Shown piece by piece: positions 36,937 to 44,425 of a stretch of 64,000 nt of DNA. How positions within the stretch are numbered: position 1 is the stretch's first letter; every line of letters starts with the position of its first letter. Below the pieces are notes generated by a model. The model was not told the origin of the DNA and did no database searches. It saw only the letters and a list, made by a program, of their open reading frames with translations. The position numbers and the translations under genes are program-made. This DNA is from Methylobacterium brachythecii (GTDB lineage Bacteria; Pseudomonadota; Alphaproteobacteria; Rhizobiales; Beijerinckiaceae): positions 310,001-374,000 of the forward strand of contig NZ_JACIDN010000002.1 of NCBI RefSeq assembly GCF_014196345.1, given 5' to 3'.

Positions 36937-38250
36937 CTAGTCCTCGCCGCGCCGCTCCCGCCGCAGCCGCTCCCAATAGGCCAGCCGTTCGCGGTAGCGC
37001 GTCTCCATCCCGCGATCGGTCGGTTCGTAGAAATGCTGCCGCTCCAGCTTCTCCGGCCAGTAATCCTGGCCCGAGAACGCATCCGGCTCATCGTGGTCGT
37101 AGCGATAGCTGTCGCCGTAGCCGATCGCCTTCATCAGCTTGGTCGGCGCGTTGAGGATCACCCGCGGCGGGGGCAGCGATCCGTTCTCCTTCGCGACCCG
37201 CGTCGCGGCCTTGTAGGCGTTGTAGACCGCGTTCGATTTGGGAGCGCAGGCGAGATACACGGTGGCCTGGGCCAGGGCGAGTTCGCCTTCCGGCGAGCCG
37301 AGGAAGTCGAAGGCATCCTTGGCCGCGTTGGCGACGACCAGCGCCTGCGGGTCGGCCAGCCCGATATCCTCCACCGCCATGCGCACGAGGCGGCGCGCGA
37401 TGAACAGCCGATCCTCGCCGCCATCGAGCATGCGGCAGAGATAATAGAGCGCCGCATCCGGGTCCGAGCCGCGTACCGTCTTATGGAGCGCGCTGATCAG
37501 GTTGTAGTGACCCTCCTGCGACTTGTCGTAGATCGGCGCCCGGCGCTGGACGAGGTCCTGCAGGGTCTGTGCGTCGAGCACCTCGCCGGGCTTCGCCGAG
37601 CGCCAGACCTCCTCCGCCAGCGTGAGCGAGGCGCGGCCATCGCCATCTGCCATGCGGACGAGGACACCGCGGGCCTCCTCGTCGAGGGGCAGCGCCTGCT
37701 TGGTCAGATCCTCGGCGCGGGCGAGCAGCTTGGCGATGGCCCCGTCGTTCAGCGCCCGGAACAGCAGGACGCGGGCGCGCGACAGCAAGGCCGCGTTCAG
37801 CTCGAAGGACGGGTTTTCCGTCGTCGCGCCGACGAGGGTGACGGTGCCGTCCTCCATCACCGGCAGGAAGGCATCGAGCTGGGCGCGGTTGAAGCGGTGG
37901 ATCTCGTCGACGAAGAGAAGCGTCCCCTTGCCCGTCGAACGGCGCCCGCGCGCGGCCTCGAACACCTTCCGCAGGTCGGCGACACCGGAAAAGATCGCCG
38001 AGATCTGCTCGAAATGCAGATCGACCTCGTGGGCAAGCAGCCGCGCCACCGTGGTCTTGCCCGTGCCCGGCGGCCCCCAAAAAATCAGCGAGCCGAGCGC
38101 CTTCGAGGCGAGCAACCGTGTCAGCGCGCCATCCGGCCCAGTCAGATGCTCCTGACCGACGACCTCTGCGAGCGTCTGCGGCCGCAGGCGGTCGGCGAGC
38201 GGACGCGGCGCGGTGCTGTCGAGGCCTGCCGAGGCGAAGAGATCGGACAT
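36937..38250 (-). CDS. rarA: Replication-associated recombination protein A (RarA/MgsA) AAA+ ATPase
   Basis: A 437-residue clamp-loader-like AAA+ protein that acts at stalled replication forks. Motifs are Walker A GPPGTGKTTVARLLAHEVDL (residues 59-67 for the loop), Walker B LLFVDEIHRFNRAQLDAFLP, sensor 1 LVGATTENPSFELNAALLSR and the RarA tail KSNAVYNAYKAATR, with GYGDSYRYDHDEPDAFSGQD and YWPEKLERQHFYEPTDRGME near the C-terminus. It ends in a basic Arg-rich segment. Start at the ATG at 38250. It lies 61 bases after the DegP-type protease gene, a neighbourhood also seen in other rhizobia. Confidence 0.96.
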   Translation of the reverse strand: MSDLFASAGLDSTAPRPLADRLRPQTLAEVVGQEHLTGPDGALTRLLASKALGSLIFWGPPGTGKTTVARLLAHEVDLHFEQISAIFSGVADLRKVFEAARGRRSTGKGTLLFVDEIHRFNRAQLDAFLPVMEDGTVTLVGATTENPSFELNAALLSRARVLLFRALNDGAIAKLLARAEDLTKQALPLDEEARGVLVRMADGDGRASLTLAEEVWRSAKPGEVLDAQTLQDLVQRRAPIYDKSQEGHYNLISALHKTVRGSDPDAALYYLCRMLDGGEDRLFIARRLVRMAVEDIGLADPQALVVANAAKDAFDFLGSPEGELALAQATVYLACAPKSNAVYNAYKAATRVAKENGSLPPPRVILNAPTKLMKAIGYGDSYRYDHDEPDAFSGQDYWPEKLERQHFYEPTDRGMETRYRERLAYWERLRRERRGED

Positions 38251-38311
38251 CGGCGCATCAACACCGCAGGCTGCCCGCTCGGCAAGCCCAAGGGTCGCCG
38301 CTGGCCGCTCC

Positions 38312-39775
38312 CTATCCCCGGAAGACCGAGGTCATCACTGAGCCGCCGCGATTGATCGAGATCTCCCAGATGCCCAGGCTGTCGCGGGTCATCCGTTCGA
38401 GATCCTTCGTCGTGCTCACCGTGCTGCCGTTGATGGCGACGATCACGTCGCCCTTCTTGAAGCCGGCGCGGGCAGCGATCGAGTTCTCGTCGACATCGGT
38501 CACGGCGACGCCCTCGCCCGGCAGATCGACCTGCATCTCCTCGGCGACCGCCGGCGACGTGTTGACGAGCGTCGCGCCGACGAAGGGCGAGCGGCTCTTC
38601 ACCTTCAGGACGTCGCGCGGCCGGGTCTCGGGCGCCGGGCCGAGCTTCACCTCCACCGTCTGCTTCTTCGCGCCGCGCTGCACGCCGAAGACGGCCTTTC
38701 CGGTGATACCCTTGAGCGCAAACCGGTAGCCGAAGGCCTCCGGATCATCGACCGGCTGACCGTCGATGGTCAGCACGATGTCGCCGCGCTTCAGACCGGA
38801 TTCCTCGGCCGGGCTCTTCGGCTGCATGCTGGCGACGAGGACGCCGGCCGGCCGGTCGAGGCCGACGCTCTCGGCGATGTCGGGCGTCACGGTCTGCAGG
38901 CGCGCGCCGAGCCAGGGGCGCCGCACCGTCGTGCCGCCGCTCTTGGCCGTCTCGACCACAGCCTTGATCATGCTCGCCGGAATCGCGAAGCCGATGCCGT
39001 GGCTGCCGCCGGATTGCGAATAGATCGCGGTGTTCACACCGACGAGGTGGCCCTTGAGGTCCACCAGCGCACCGCCGGAATTGCCGGGATTGATGGCGGC
39101 GTCGGTCTGGATGAAGAACTGGTAGTCGGACGAGCCGACCTGTGTGCGGGCCAACGCGGAGATGATGCCCTGCGTCACCGTCTGGCCGACGCCGAACGGG
39201 TTGCCGATCGCCATCACGAAATCACCGACCTCGAGATGATCGGAATCGCCGATCGGCATTGGTGCCACGTCGGCCGGCGTCTTGATCTTGAGCACGGCGA
39301 GGTCGGTGCGCGGGTCGCGCAGCACGATGCTTGCCTCGAACTCGCGGCGGTCGGCGAGCGAGACCTTCACCTCGTTCATGTTCTCGATGACGTGGTTGTT
39401 GGTGATGACGAGGCCCGAGGCGTCGACGATCACGCCGGAGCCGAGGGAGCGCTGCGCCCGCTCGCCCGGCGTTCCGCCCATGCCGCGGCCGGGCGCGTCC
39501 TCGCCGAAGAAGCGGCGCATGAACTCCGCCATGGCGCTGGAGCGCGGGTTCCGCTTCTCGACATGCGAGGCGTAGACGTTGACGACCGACGGCGCGGCCT
39601 TCTTCACGATCGGGGCGAAGGAGAGCTGGATCTCGCCCTTCGAGAGCGGAGGGGCCTTCTCGGTCGCGGCCCGCTCGGCCGTCGTCTGCGCGAGCAGCGG
39701 CAGCGGAGCGAGGCAGGCCGTGACGCCCAGGGCGGCGGCCAGAAGGCGGGCCGGCATGAAGGGCGGACGAGGCAT
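38312..39775 (-). CDS. DegP/HtrA-type periplasmic serine protease (Do family)
   Basis: A 487-residue periplasmic protease/chaperone. A signal peptide (MPARLLAAALGVTACLAPLP, cleavage after LLAQ) precedes a trypsin-like domain with the triad His128 (ITNNHVIENM), Asp158 (RTDLAVLK) and Ser233 (NPGNSGGALV). Two PDZ domains follow: GIGFAIPASMIKAVVE leads into the first (DIVLTIDGQPVDDPEAFGYR) and the second holds FKKGDVIVAINGSTVSTTKD. The short C-terminal domain is typical of DegQ/MucD. Start at the ATG at 39775; 14 additional upstream residues are not signal-like. Confidence 0.93.
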   Translation of the reverse strand: MPRPPFMPARLLAAALGVTACLAPLPLLAQTTAERAATEKAPPLSKGEIQLSFAPIVKKAAPSVVNVYASHVEKRNPRSSAMAEFMRRFFGEDAPGRGMGGTPGERAQRSLGSGVIVDASGLVITNNHVIENMNEVKVSLADRREFEASIVLRDPRTDLAVLKIKTPADVAPMPIGDSDHLEVGDFVMAIGNPFGVGQTVTQGIISALARTQVGSSDYQFFIQTDAAINPGNSGGALVDLKGHLVGVNTAIYSQSGGSHGIGFAIPASMIKAVVETAKSGGTTVRRPWLGARLQTVTPDIAESVGLDRPAGVLVASMQPKSPAEESGLKRGDIVLTIDGQPVDDPEAFGYRFALKGITGKAVFGVQRGAKKQTVEVKLGPAPETRPRDVLKVKSRSPFVGATLVNTSPAVAEEMQVDLPGEGVAVTDVDENSIAARAGFKKGDVIVAINGSTVSTTKDLERMTRDSLGIWEISINRGGSVMTSVFRG

Positions 39776-39857
39776 GGTGGTCTCCCGAAGGCAATGAGCT
39801 TTCGGGCTATCTATCACGCCGAATCGGGCAGGCGAGTGGCCTTGCCCGGGTACGGTG

Positions 39858-40727
39858 TCACGGCAGGCGTGCGCCGCCGATCCGGCTCGCGCTGCGCACG
39901 ATCGCGCTGATGCAGCTCAGCGAGGAATCGGCCGCGCGCTGAAACTCGCCGACCTGAAGGCGGATCAGCTCGGCCGGCGACTTCACCTTGGAGAGCGCCT
40001 GCATGTGAGCCAAAGCTGCCTCGCCTTCTTTGCGCACGAAGGCGAGAACGGTCTCGTTGATCTCGGTGAACTGCACCGTCGAGGTCGTGCCGCCGAACCC
40101 GGCAATCGCCGCGATCTCGTTCTTCGGCGCAGGCTTCGCAGCTTGCGGCTTCGGCGCCTGGGGGGCAGCGGCGGGCACCGGAACAGGTGCCGGAGCCGGC
40201 TTCGTCTCGATCGCTGCCGCCGGAGCGGGCTTCACCTCGACAGGCTTGGCCTCGACCTTTGCGGCGGGAGCGGTCGTCTTCGCATTGGAATTCGCCGGCT
40301 TCACCTCGGCCTGCGATGCCGGGCTCGCCTTCGGCGCTGCGCTCATCACGGCAGCGGGCTTGCTCTCCGCGACGGGCTTGGCTGCCTCAACCTTGGGCGC
40401 CTCGACCTTGGGAGCAGCAGGCTTTGCCGCGGCCAATTCGGGAACCGCCACCTTCGCAGGGACGGCTTTCGGTGCCGCGATGGCAGCCTTCGGCTCCGGA
40501 GACTTGGCAGCGGGGGCCACAGGCTTGGCGGCGGGAGCGGGCTTGTCCGCAGCCTTGGCAGGCGCGGCAGCAACGACGGGCTTCGGAGCGGGTTTGCCTC
40601 CAACCGGAGCGGACTTCGATGGCGGCTTCGGCGCGGCCTTCGCTACAGCTTCGACCGGCTTGGTCGCGGCCTTGGCATCCTTCGCGGCAGCGTCGGATTT
40701 CTGCGTCGGATCAGTGCGAGTCGCCAT
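39858..40727 (-). CDS. Ala/Pro/Lys-rich protein with C-terminal phasin-like domain
   Basis: A 289-residue protein. Residues ~1-220 are low complexity, dominated by Ala, Pro and Lys (AATKPVEAVAKAAPKPPSKS, APAAKVEAKPVEVKPAPAAA). The last ~80 residues match phasin_2 helices: FTEINETVLAFVRKEGEAAL, then HMQALSKVKSPAELIRLQVG EFQRAADS. In Pseudomonas PhaF and Ralstonia PhaM, AKP-rich segments bind DNA and tie storage granules to the nucleoid; here the order is reversed (tail first). The codon start is the ATG at 40727; TTG one codon earlier is possible. It lies downstream of the phasin gene. Granule binding is likely, DNA binding is inference. Confidence 0.75.
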   Translation of the reverse strand: MATRTDPTQKSDAAAKDAKAATKPVEAVAKAAPKPPSKSAPVGGKPAPKPVVAAAPAKAADKPAPAAKPVAPAAKSPEPKAAIAAPKAVPAKVAVPELAAAKPAAPKVEAPKVEAAKPVAESKPAAVMSAAPKASPASQAEVKPANSNAKTTAPAAKVEAKPVEVKPAPAAAIETKPAPAPVPVPAAAPQAPKPQAAKPAPKNEIAAIAGFGGTTSTVQFTEINETVLAFVRKEGEAALAHMQALSKVKSPAELIRLQVGEFQRAADSSLSCISAIVRSASRIGGARLP

Positions 40728-40795
40728 CAAACCGCCTCCTCGTCATTCGCGTCAATCGAGGCGGTCAGTCTCGATCGCCTCTTGGTCCCTGGGCC

Positions 40796-40824
40796 GAACC
40801 CGCGGCCGGTCCGGCCGCGGGTTC
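40796..40824. terminator. Strong hairpin after the phasin gene
   Basis: GAACCCGCGGCCGG (40796-40809) and CCGGCCGCGGGTTC (40811-40824) form a 14-bp near-perfect stem in the 135-base spacer between the two phasin-type genes. There is no U-run on the minus strand, so it may be an mRNA stabiliser or Rho-assisted end instead of a classic terminator. Confidence 0.5.
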
Positions 40825-40862
40825 ACCGAGAGATGCTTTGTCTTATCGGACTTAGAAGGCCG

Positions 40863-41216
40863 TTAGTGGGCGGTCTTCTGCGCGAGAGCGCCGTATTCCT
40901 TCGCCTGCGACTGCAGCGTAGCGAACTGGGCCTTCACGTACTCGGACTGCAGCTCGATGGCCTCGCGGAAGTCGCGGGCGCGAACGAGCTTCTGCGTGAA
41001 GTCGAAGGTGGCGTTGGCGTTGGTCTGGGCGTGGTCGATGCCCTTGAGGATGGCGGCATGAACCGTCGACTGGACGTTCACGCCCGTGTTCTGCAGCTGC
41101 TCGGAGGTCTTCAGAGCGCCGCTGAAGAAGCTGCCGAAAGCGGTGCGGGCCTGCTCGACGCTCTTGTCAGCGAACTCGCGCAGCTCGGTCGGGATCTCGA
41201 AACCTTGAGTAGCCAA
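40863..41216 (-). CDS. phaP: Phasin (polyhydroxyalkanoate granule-associated protein)
   Basis: A 117-residue phasin that coats poly-3-hydroxybutyrate granules. Helical segments with the family pattern are FEIPTELREFADKSVEQART, GVNVQSTVHAAILKGIDHAQ and LVRARDFREAIELQSEYVKA, ending AQFATLQSQAKEYGALAQKT. The likely start is a TTG at 41216 (TTGGCTACTCAAGG, giving MATQGFEIPTEL...), because AGGAGA lies seven bases upstream. A longer in-frame ATG upstream adds MSRRSLTEKLTGEIA, and includes the ribosome-binding site. Controlled by the promoter at 41279-41307. Confidence 0.85.
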   Translation of the reverse strand: MATQGFEIPTELREFADKSVEQARTAFGSFFSGALKTSEQLQNTGVNVQSTVHAAILKGIDHAQTNANATFDFTQKLVRARDFREAIELQSEYVKAQFATLQSQAKEYGALAQKTAH

Positions 41217-41278
41217 AGCAATCTCTCCTGTGAGCTTTTCCGTCAGGCTCCGGCGACTCATCGCCGCGGCCCGGTGGA

Positions 41279-41307
41279 GATATGTTGCAACGCAACATGA
41301 AAGTCAA
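41279..41307 (-). promoter_or_regulatory. Phasin promoter with embedded TGC-N3-GCA palindrome
   Basis: On the minus strand, TTGACT (41302-41307) is the -35, a 17-base spacer follows, and CATATC (41279-41284) is the -10. ATGTTGC-AAC-GCAACAT (41282-41298) is a 7-bp inverted repeat that fills the spacer and overlaps the -10. PhaR repressors bind TGC-rich sites of this form in front of phasin genes, and a repressor here would block RNA polymerase. It is 63-91 bases upstream of the TTG start. Confidence 0.7.
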
Positions 41308-41484
41308 GAAGGCTTGCCGGGCCATTTCGCCGGCCCGATCCACCATTACTATGTAATTGATCTAAAAGTGAATTGCTTTGGTGAAAGGTATCGACGCCGA
41401 GGGGCGGCCGTCAAACGTGCAGAGCGAAGATCTGGTAGTCGGCTGCCGATCCCTACCCTCGTCCCTCACTTCACCGCGTCAGTT

Positions 41485-42750
41485 TCAGCCCACCCTGAAA
41501 TTGAATGCAGAATCGATGTTGTTGCGGCTGAGCTTGGGTGAAATTCCCCGTATCTGCGCTTCGTAGATGCTGATCAGACCGTCCGCATGGGCAGCGAGCG
41601 TCATCGGCGCGGCCCAGTAGCGCTCGTAAGCGGCCTGTCCGGTGCGGCGCACAATGGCATCGTCCGCAAGCCGGTCGAAGGCGTCGGCGAGAGCGCCGGT
41701 TTCGGGCTCGACGACGAAGCCGCTGATCCCGTCCGCGACTTTTTCCGATGCGCCCGACCGCACCGACGCGACCACCGGAATGCCGGCCGCCAACGCCTCG
41801 TAGACCGTGAGGGGACCGGTCTCGTACCAGCGTGAGGGCGCGCAGATGGCGCGGGCGCGGCTGCGCAGCGCGACCTCGACCTCGGCCGGGCTGCGCCAGC
41901 CGAGCAGCTCGACGCCGGGCATCGCGCGCAGGCGCTCTTCCAGTGGGCCTGCACCGACGAACAAGGCCGGAACTCCCGCCTGCCGTGCTGCCTCGGCGAC
42001 GAGATCGGCGCCCTTCTCCTGCGTGAGGCGGCCGACATAGGCGATGGCATCGCCCTTGGCCGGATCGGCCGGCTCCCCTTTTGGCGTACGCACCGGGTTG
42101 TCGAGGCGGTGATGGCGCAGGTCGAAGCCGCTCAGCAGAGCGCCGGCGCGCTCGACGCTGGCGTCGCAGACATGGATGACGTCGAGGCGGCCGGAGCCGA
42201 TCGCGGTTCGCATCGCCGCGGAGCGTGCGACGCGAACCATCTTGTGCAGCCGGCTCTTGGGATCGCAGGCGGCGGCGACGCACGAGGAGGAGAGCGGCTT
42301 CAGCGCACAGGGTTCACCTTGGTCGAAGCGGTAGTAGAGGCCGTTGGGGCAGGCCAGGAAGTATTCGTGCAGGGTCAGCGTCACCGGCACGCCACGGGCA
42401 AGCAGCACTGGCAGCACGGCCGGCGAGAGCGCGCGGGTCCACTGATGCAGGTGGATGCAGTCGGCCGGCACCGGCAGCGCATCGAGGGCGGCGGCAAGGC
42501 GGCGCGCGGCCTCGCCGTGCCAGATGCCCGTCACCGCGCCCTTCCAGGCTGGCAGGGACCACACATCGGCGAGGCCGAGGCCGATCCGCTTGATGCGCGG
42601 GTGATCGAGCAGCGGGTCCACGGGACCGTCGATCGCCTGGATGAAGCTGACGGCGACCCCGGCCTCGGCGAGGCCACGCGCGGATTCGACCGCGACCTTC
42701 TCCGCGCCGCCGCTGGCGACGGCGAATTCGGCGAGGATGACGACGTGCAT
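41485..42750 (-). CDS. GT4-family glycosyltransferase (group 1)
   Basis: A 421-residue GT-B glycosyltransferase. The N-terminal Rossmann domain has the acceptor-side motif VASGGAEKVAVESARGLAEA. The donor-side domain has IAYVGRLTQEKGADLVAEAA and ICAPSRWYETGPLTVYEALA with AAGIPVVASVRSGASEKVAD, the E-x7-E region of GT4. It likely adds a sugar in envelope polysaccharide or lipid-linked glycan synthesis. A related gene lies divergently at 42868. An additional Cys-containing stretch (CVAAACDPKSRLHKMVRVAR) is conserved in both. The start at the ATG at 42750 gives the standard MHVVILAEFA. Confidence 0.9.
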   Translation of the reverse strand: MHVVILAEFAVASGGAEKVAVESARGLAEAGVAVSFIQAIDGPVDPLLDHPRIKRIGLGLADVWSLPAWKGAVTGIWHGEAARRLAAALDALPVPADCIHLHQWTRALSPAVLPVLLARGVPVTLTLHEYFLACPNGLYYRFDQGEPCALKPLSSSCVAAACDPKSRLHKMVRVARSAAMRTAIGSGRLDVIHVCDASVERAGALLSGFDLRHHRLDNPVRTPKGEPADPAKGDAIAYVGRLTQEKGADLVAEAARQAGVPALFVGAGPLEERLRAMPGVELLGWRSPAEVEVALRSRARAICAPSRWYETGPLTVYEALAAGIPVVASVRSGASEKVADGISGFVVEPETGALADAFDRLADDAIVRRTGQAAYERYWAAPMTLAAHADGLISIYEAQIRGISPKLSRNNIDSAFNFRVG

Positions 42751-42867
42751 GACGGGGCGTCCCGATCGCCGGGCAAAGTGAACCTGGTCCGATTGCACGG
42801 TTTACGCCCGATCAACTGCCGAGCGGTAAAGATGATCGACCATTTCCCGGAATGATCGGGTGCCGTC

Positions 42868-44169
42868 GTGCGTGTCGTCCTCGTTCTCGATCACGCCCAC
42901 ATCAATGGGGGCCAGGCGAAAGTCGCGCTCGACTCGGCCCTCGGGCTGAGCGCGCGCGGCCATGCGGTCACCATCTTCGCCGCCGTCGGCCCGGTGGATC
43001 CTCGCCTGGAGCAGGCCGGCATCCGCGTCGTCTGCCTCGGCCAGGACGACATCGAATCCACGAAGAACAAGCTCGCTTTCGCGGCGCAGGCAATCTGGAA
43101 CCGCAAGGCCGCCGAGGCGCTCGGTGACGAGCTGCAGCGTTACGATCCGGCGGACACGCTGGTGCATGTCCACGCCTTCGCCAAGTCGCTCTCTCCCTCG
43201 ATCGGGGTGCCGATCGCGGCTTCGGGTCTGCCGTGCCTCTACACGATGCACGAGTTCTTCCTGGTCTGCCCGAATGGCGGCTTCTACGATTATCCGAGCG
43301 AGGCGATCTGCCACCGCACGCCGATGTCGCTGTCCTGCCTCGGCACCAATTGCGACGCGCGCTCCTACCCGCGAAAACTCCTTCGGGTGGTCCGCCATGT
43401 CGGGCTCGATCACGTCGCGCGCCTGCCCGATCTCTTCCGCCACGTCATCACGATCAGCGCCCTGCAGGAGCGCGTGGTCGCCCCGCTGATGCCGAAGGGC
43501 ACGCTCTTCCACCGCGTCGACAACCCGATCTCGGTAACGAAGGCCCCTCCCCGCTCCGGGCCGCCGGGCGATTTCCTCTTCGTCGGCCGGATCTCCACCG
43601 AGAAGGGCGCCCCGATCTTCGCCGAGGCCGCGCGTCGGGCCGGCGTCAGGCCGGTCTTCGTCGGCGATGGGCCGAGCGCCGCCGAACTCAAGGTGCGCTA
43701 CCCCGAGAGCGTGATGCTCGGCTGGAAGAATGCCGAACAGGTCCAGGCGCTGATGCGCGAGGCCCGCGCCCTGGTGTTTCCGAGCATCTGGTACGAGGGC
43801 CAGCCGCTGACTGTCTACGAGGCGCTGGCTGTCGGCTGCCCGGTCATCGTCAGCGACGCCTGTGCCGGACGCGAGGCCATTGAAGACGGCGAAAACGGAT
43901 TCTGGTTCCGCTCCGGCGACCCGGCGGCCCTGGCCGCGCACCTCTCCCGGCTGACCGACGACGCCCTCGCCGACCGCCTGAGCCGGCAGGCGCACGAGCG
44001 CTACTGGGCCGGCCCGCTCACCGTCGATGCCCATCTCGACCGGCTGGAACAGGTCTACGAGCGCGTCGCGCGTGAAGCTGCAGGACGGCGCCCGATCGTC
44101 GGTGCGCGGGCCGGCGGCCGAGCCGCGGCGACGATTGCCGCGGAAACACCACCGCGCGCCCTGCGTTGA
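42868..44169 (+). CDS. GT4-family glycosyltransferase (group 1), paralog of the divergent neighbour
   Basis: A 433-residue GT-B glycosyltransferase starting at a GTG (42868; MRVVLVLDHAHINGGQAKVA). The donor domain shows DFLFVGRISTEKGAPIFAEA and FPSIWYEGQPLTVYEALAVG CPV. The same central Cys block (SLSCLGTNCDARSYPRKLLR) as in the paralog is present, as is the tail motif QAHERYWAGPLTVDAHLDRL. The C-terminus has an extra 35-residue basic/Ala tail. The two genes share domain order and motifs and are transcribed outward from a 117-base spacer, which suggests duplication by inversion and a shared pathway. Confidence 0.9.
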   Translation: MRVVLVLDHAHINGGQAKVALDSALGLSARGHAVTIFAAVGPVDPRLEQAGIRVVCLGQDDIESTKNKLAFAAQAIWNRKAAEALGDELQRYDPADTLVHVHAFAKSLSPSIGVPIAASGLPCLYTMHEFFLVCPNGGFYDYPSEAICHRTPMSLSCLGTNCDARSYPRKLLRVVRHVGLDHVARLPDLFRHVITISALQERVVAPLMPKGTLFHRVDNPISVTKAPPRSGPPGDFLFVGRISTEKGAPIFAEAARRAGVRPVFVGDGPSAAELKVRYPESVMLGWKNAEQVQALMREARALVFPSIWYEGQPLTVYEALAVGCPVIVSDACAGREAIEDGENGFWFRSGDPAALAAHLSRLTDDALADRLSRQAHERYWAGPLTVDAHLDRLEQVYERVAREAAGRRPIVGARAGGRAAATIAAETPPRALR

Positions 44170-44221
44170 GGTTGGTGCGCGTCACGAAGCGCGTGCCCAA
44201 CGGCGTAGCGAGTGAAACGAC

Positions 44222-44413
44222 ATGTCCGATGCGAAGGCCCCGAAGACGGGCGGCGAAAAGCTCGACGAGCACCGCGAGCGAGACAGCGGCAAGAAGAGCG
44301 ACGACAAGGCGAACCCCGCCAACGCGCCGGGCAAGCAGGAGAAGCGGCTCGACGAGGCGCTCGAAGAAACCTTCCCTTCGAGCGATCCGGTCTCCGTGAA
44401 CATCACGAAGTAG
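44222..44413 (+). CDS. Small hydrophilic conserved protein (63 aa)
   Basis: A 63-residue charged protein, Lys/Glu/Asp-rich (KTGGEKLDEHRERDSGKKSD). The C-terminal motif RLDEALEETFPSSDPVSVNI is a recognisable conserved ending of small alphaproteobacterial proteins of unknown function. No membrane segment. It begins 52 bases after the glycosyltransferase and may be cotranscribed with it. It ends 12 bases before the convergent GGDEF-EAL gene. Confidence 0.8.
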   Translation: MSDAKAPKTGGEKLDEHRERDSGKKSDDKANPANAPGKQEKRLDEALEETFPSSDPVSVNITK

Positions 44414-44425
44414 CGGCCGCAGCGC

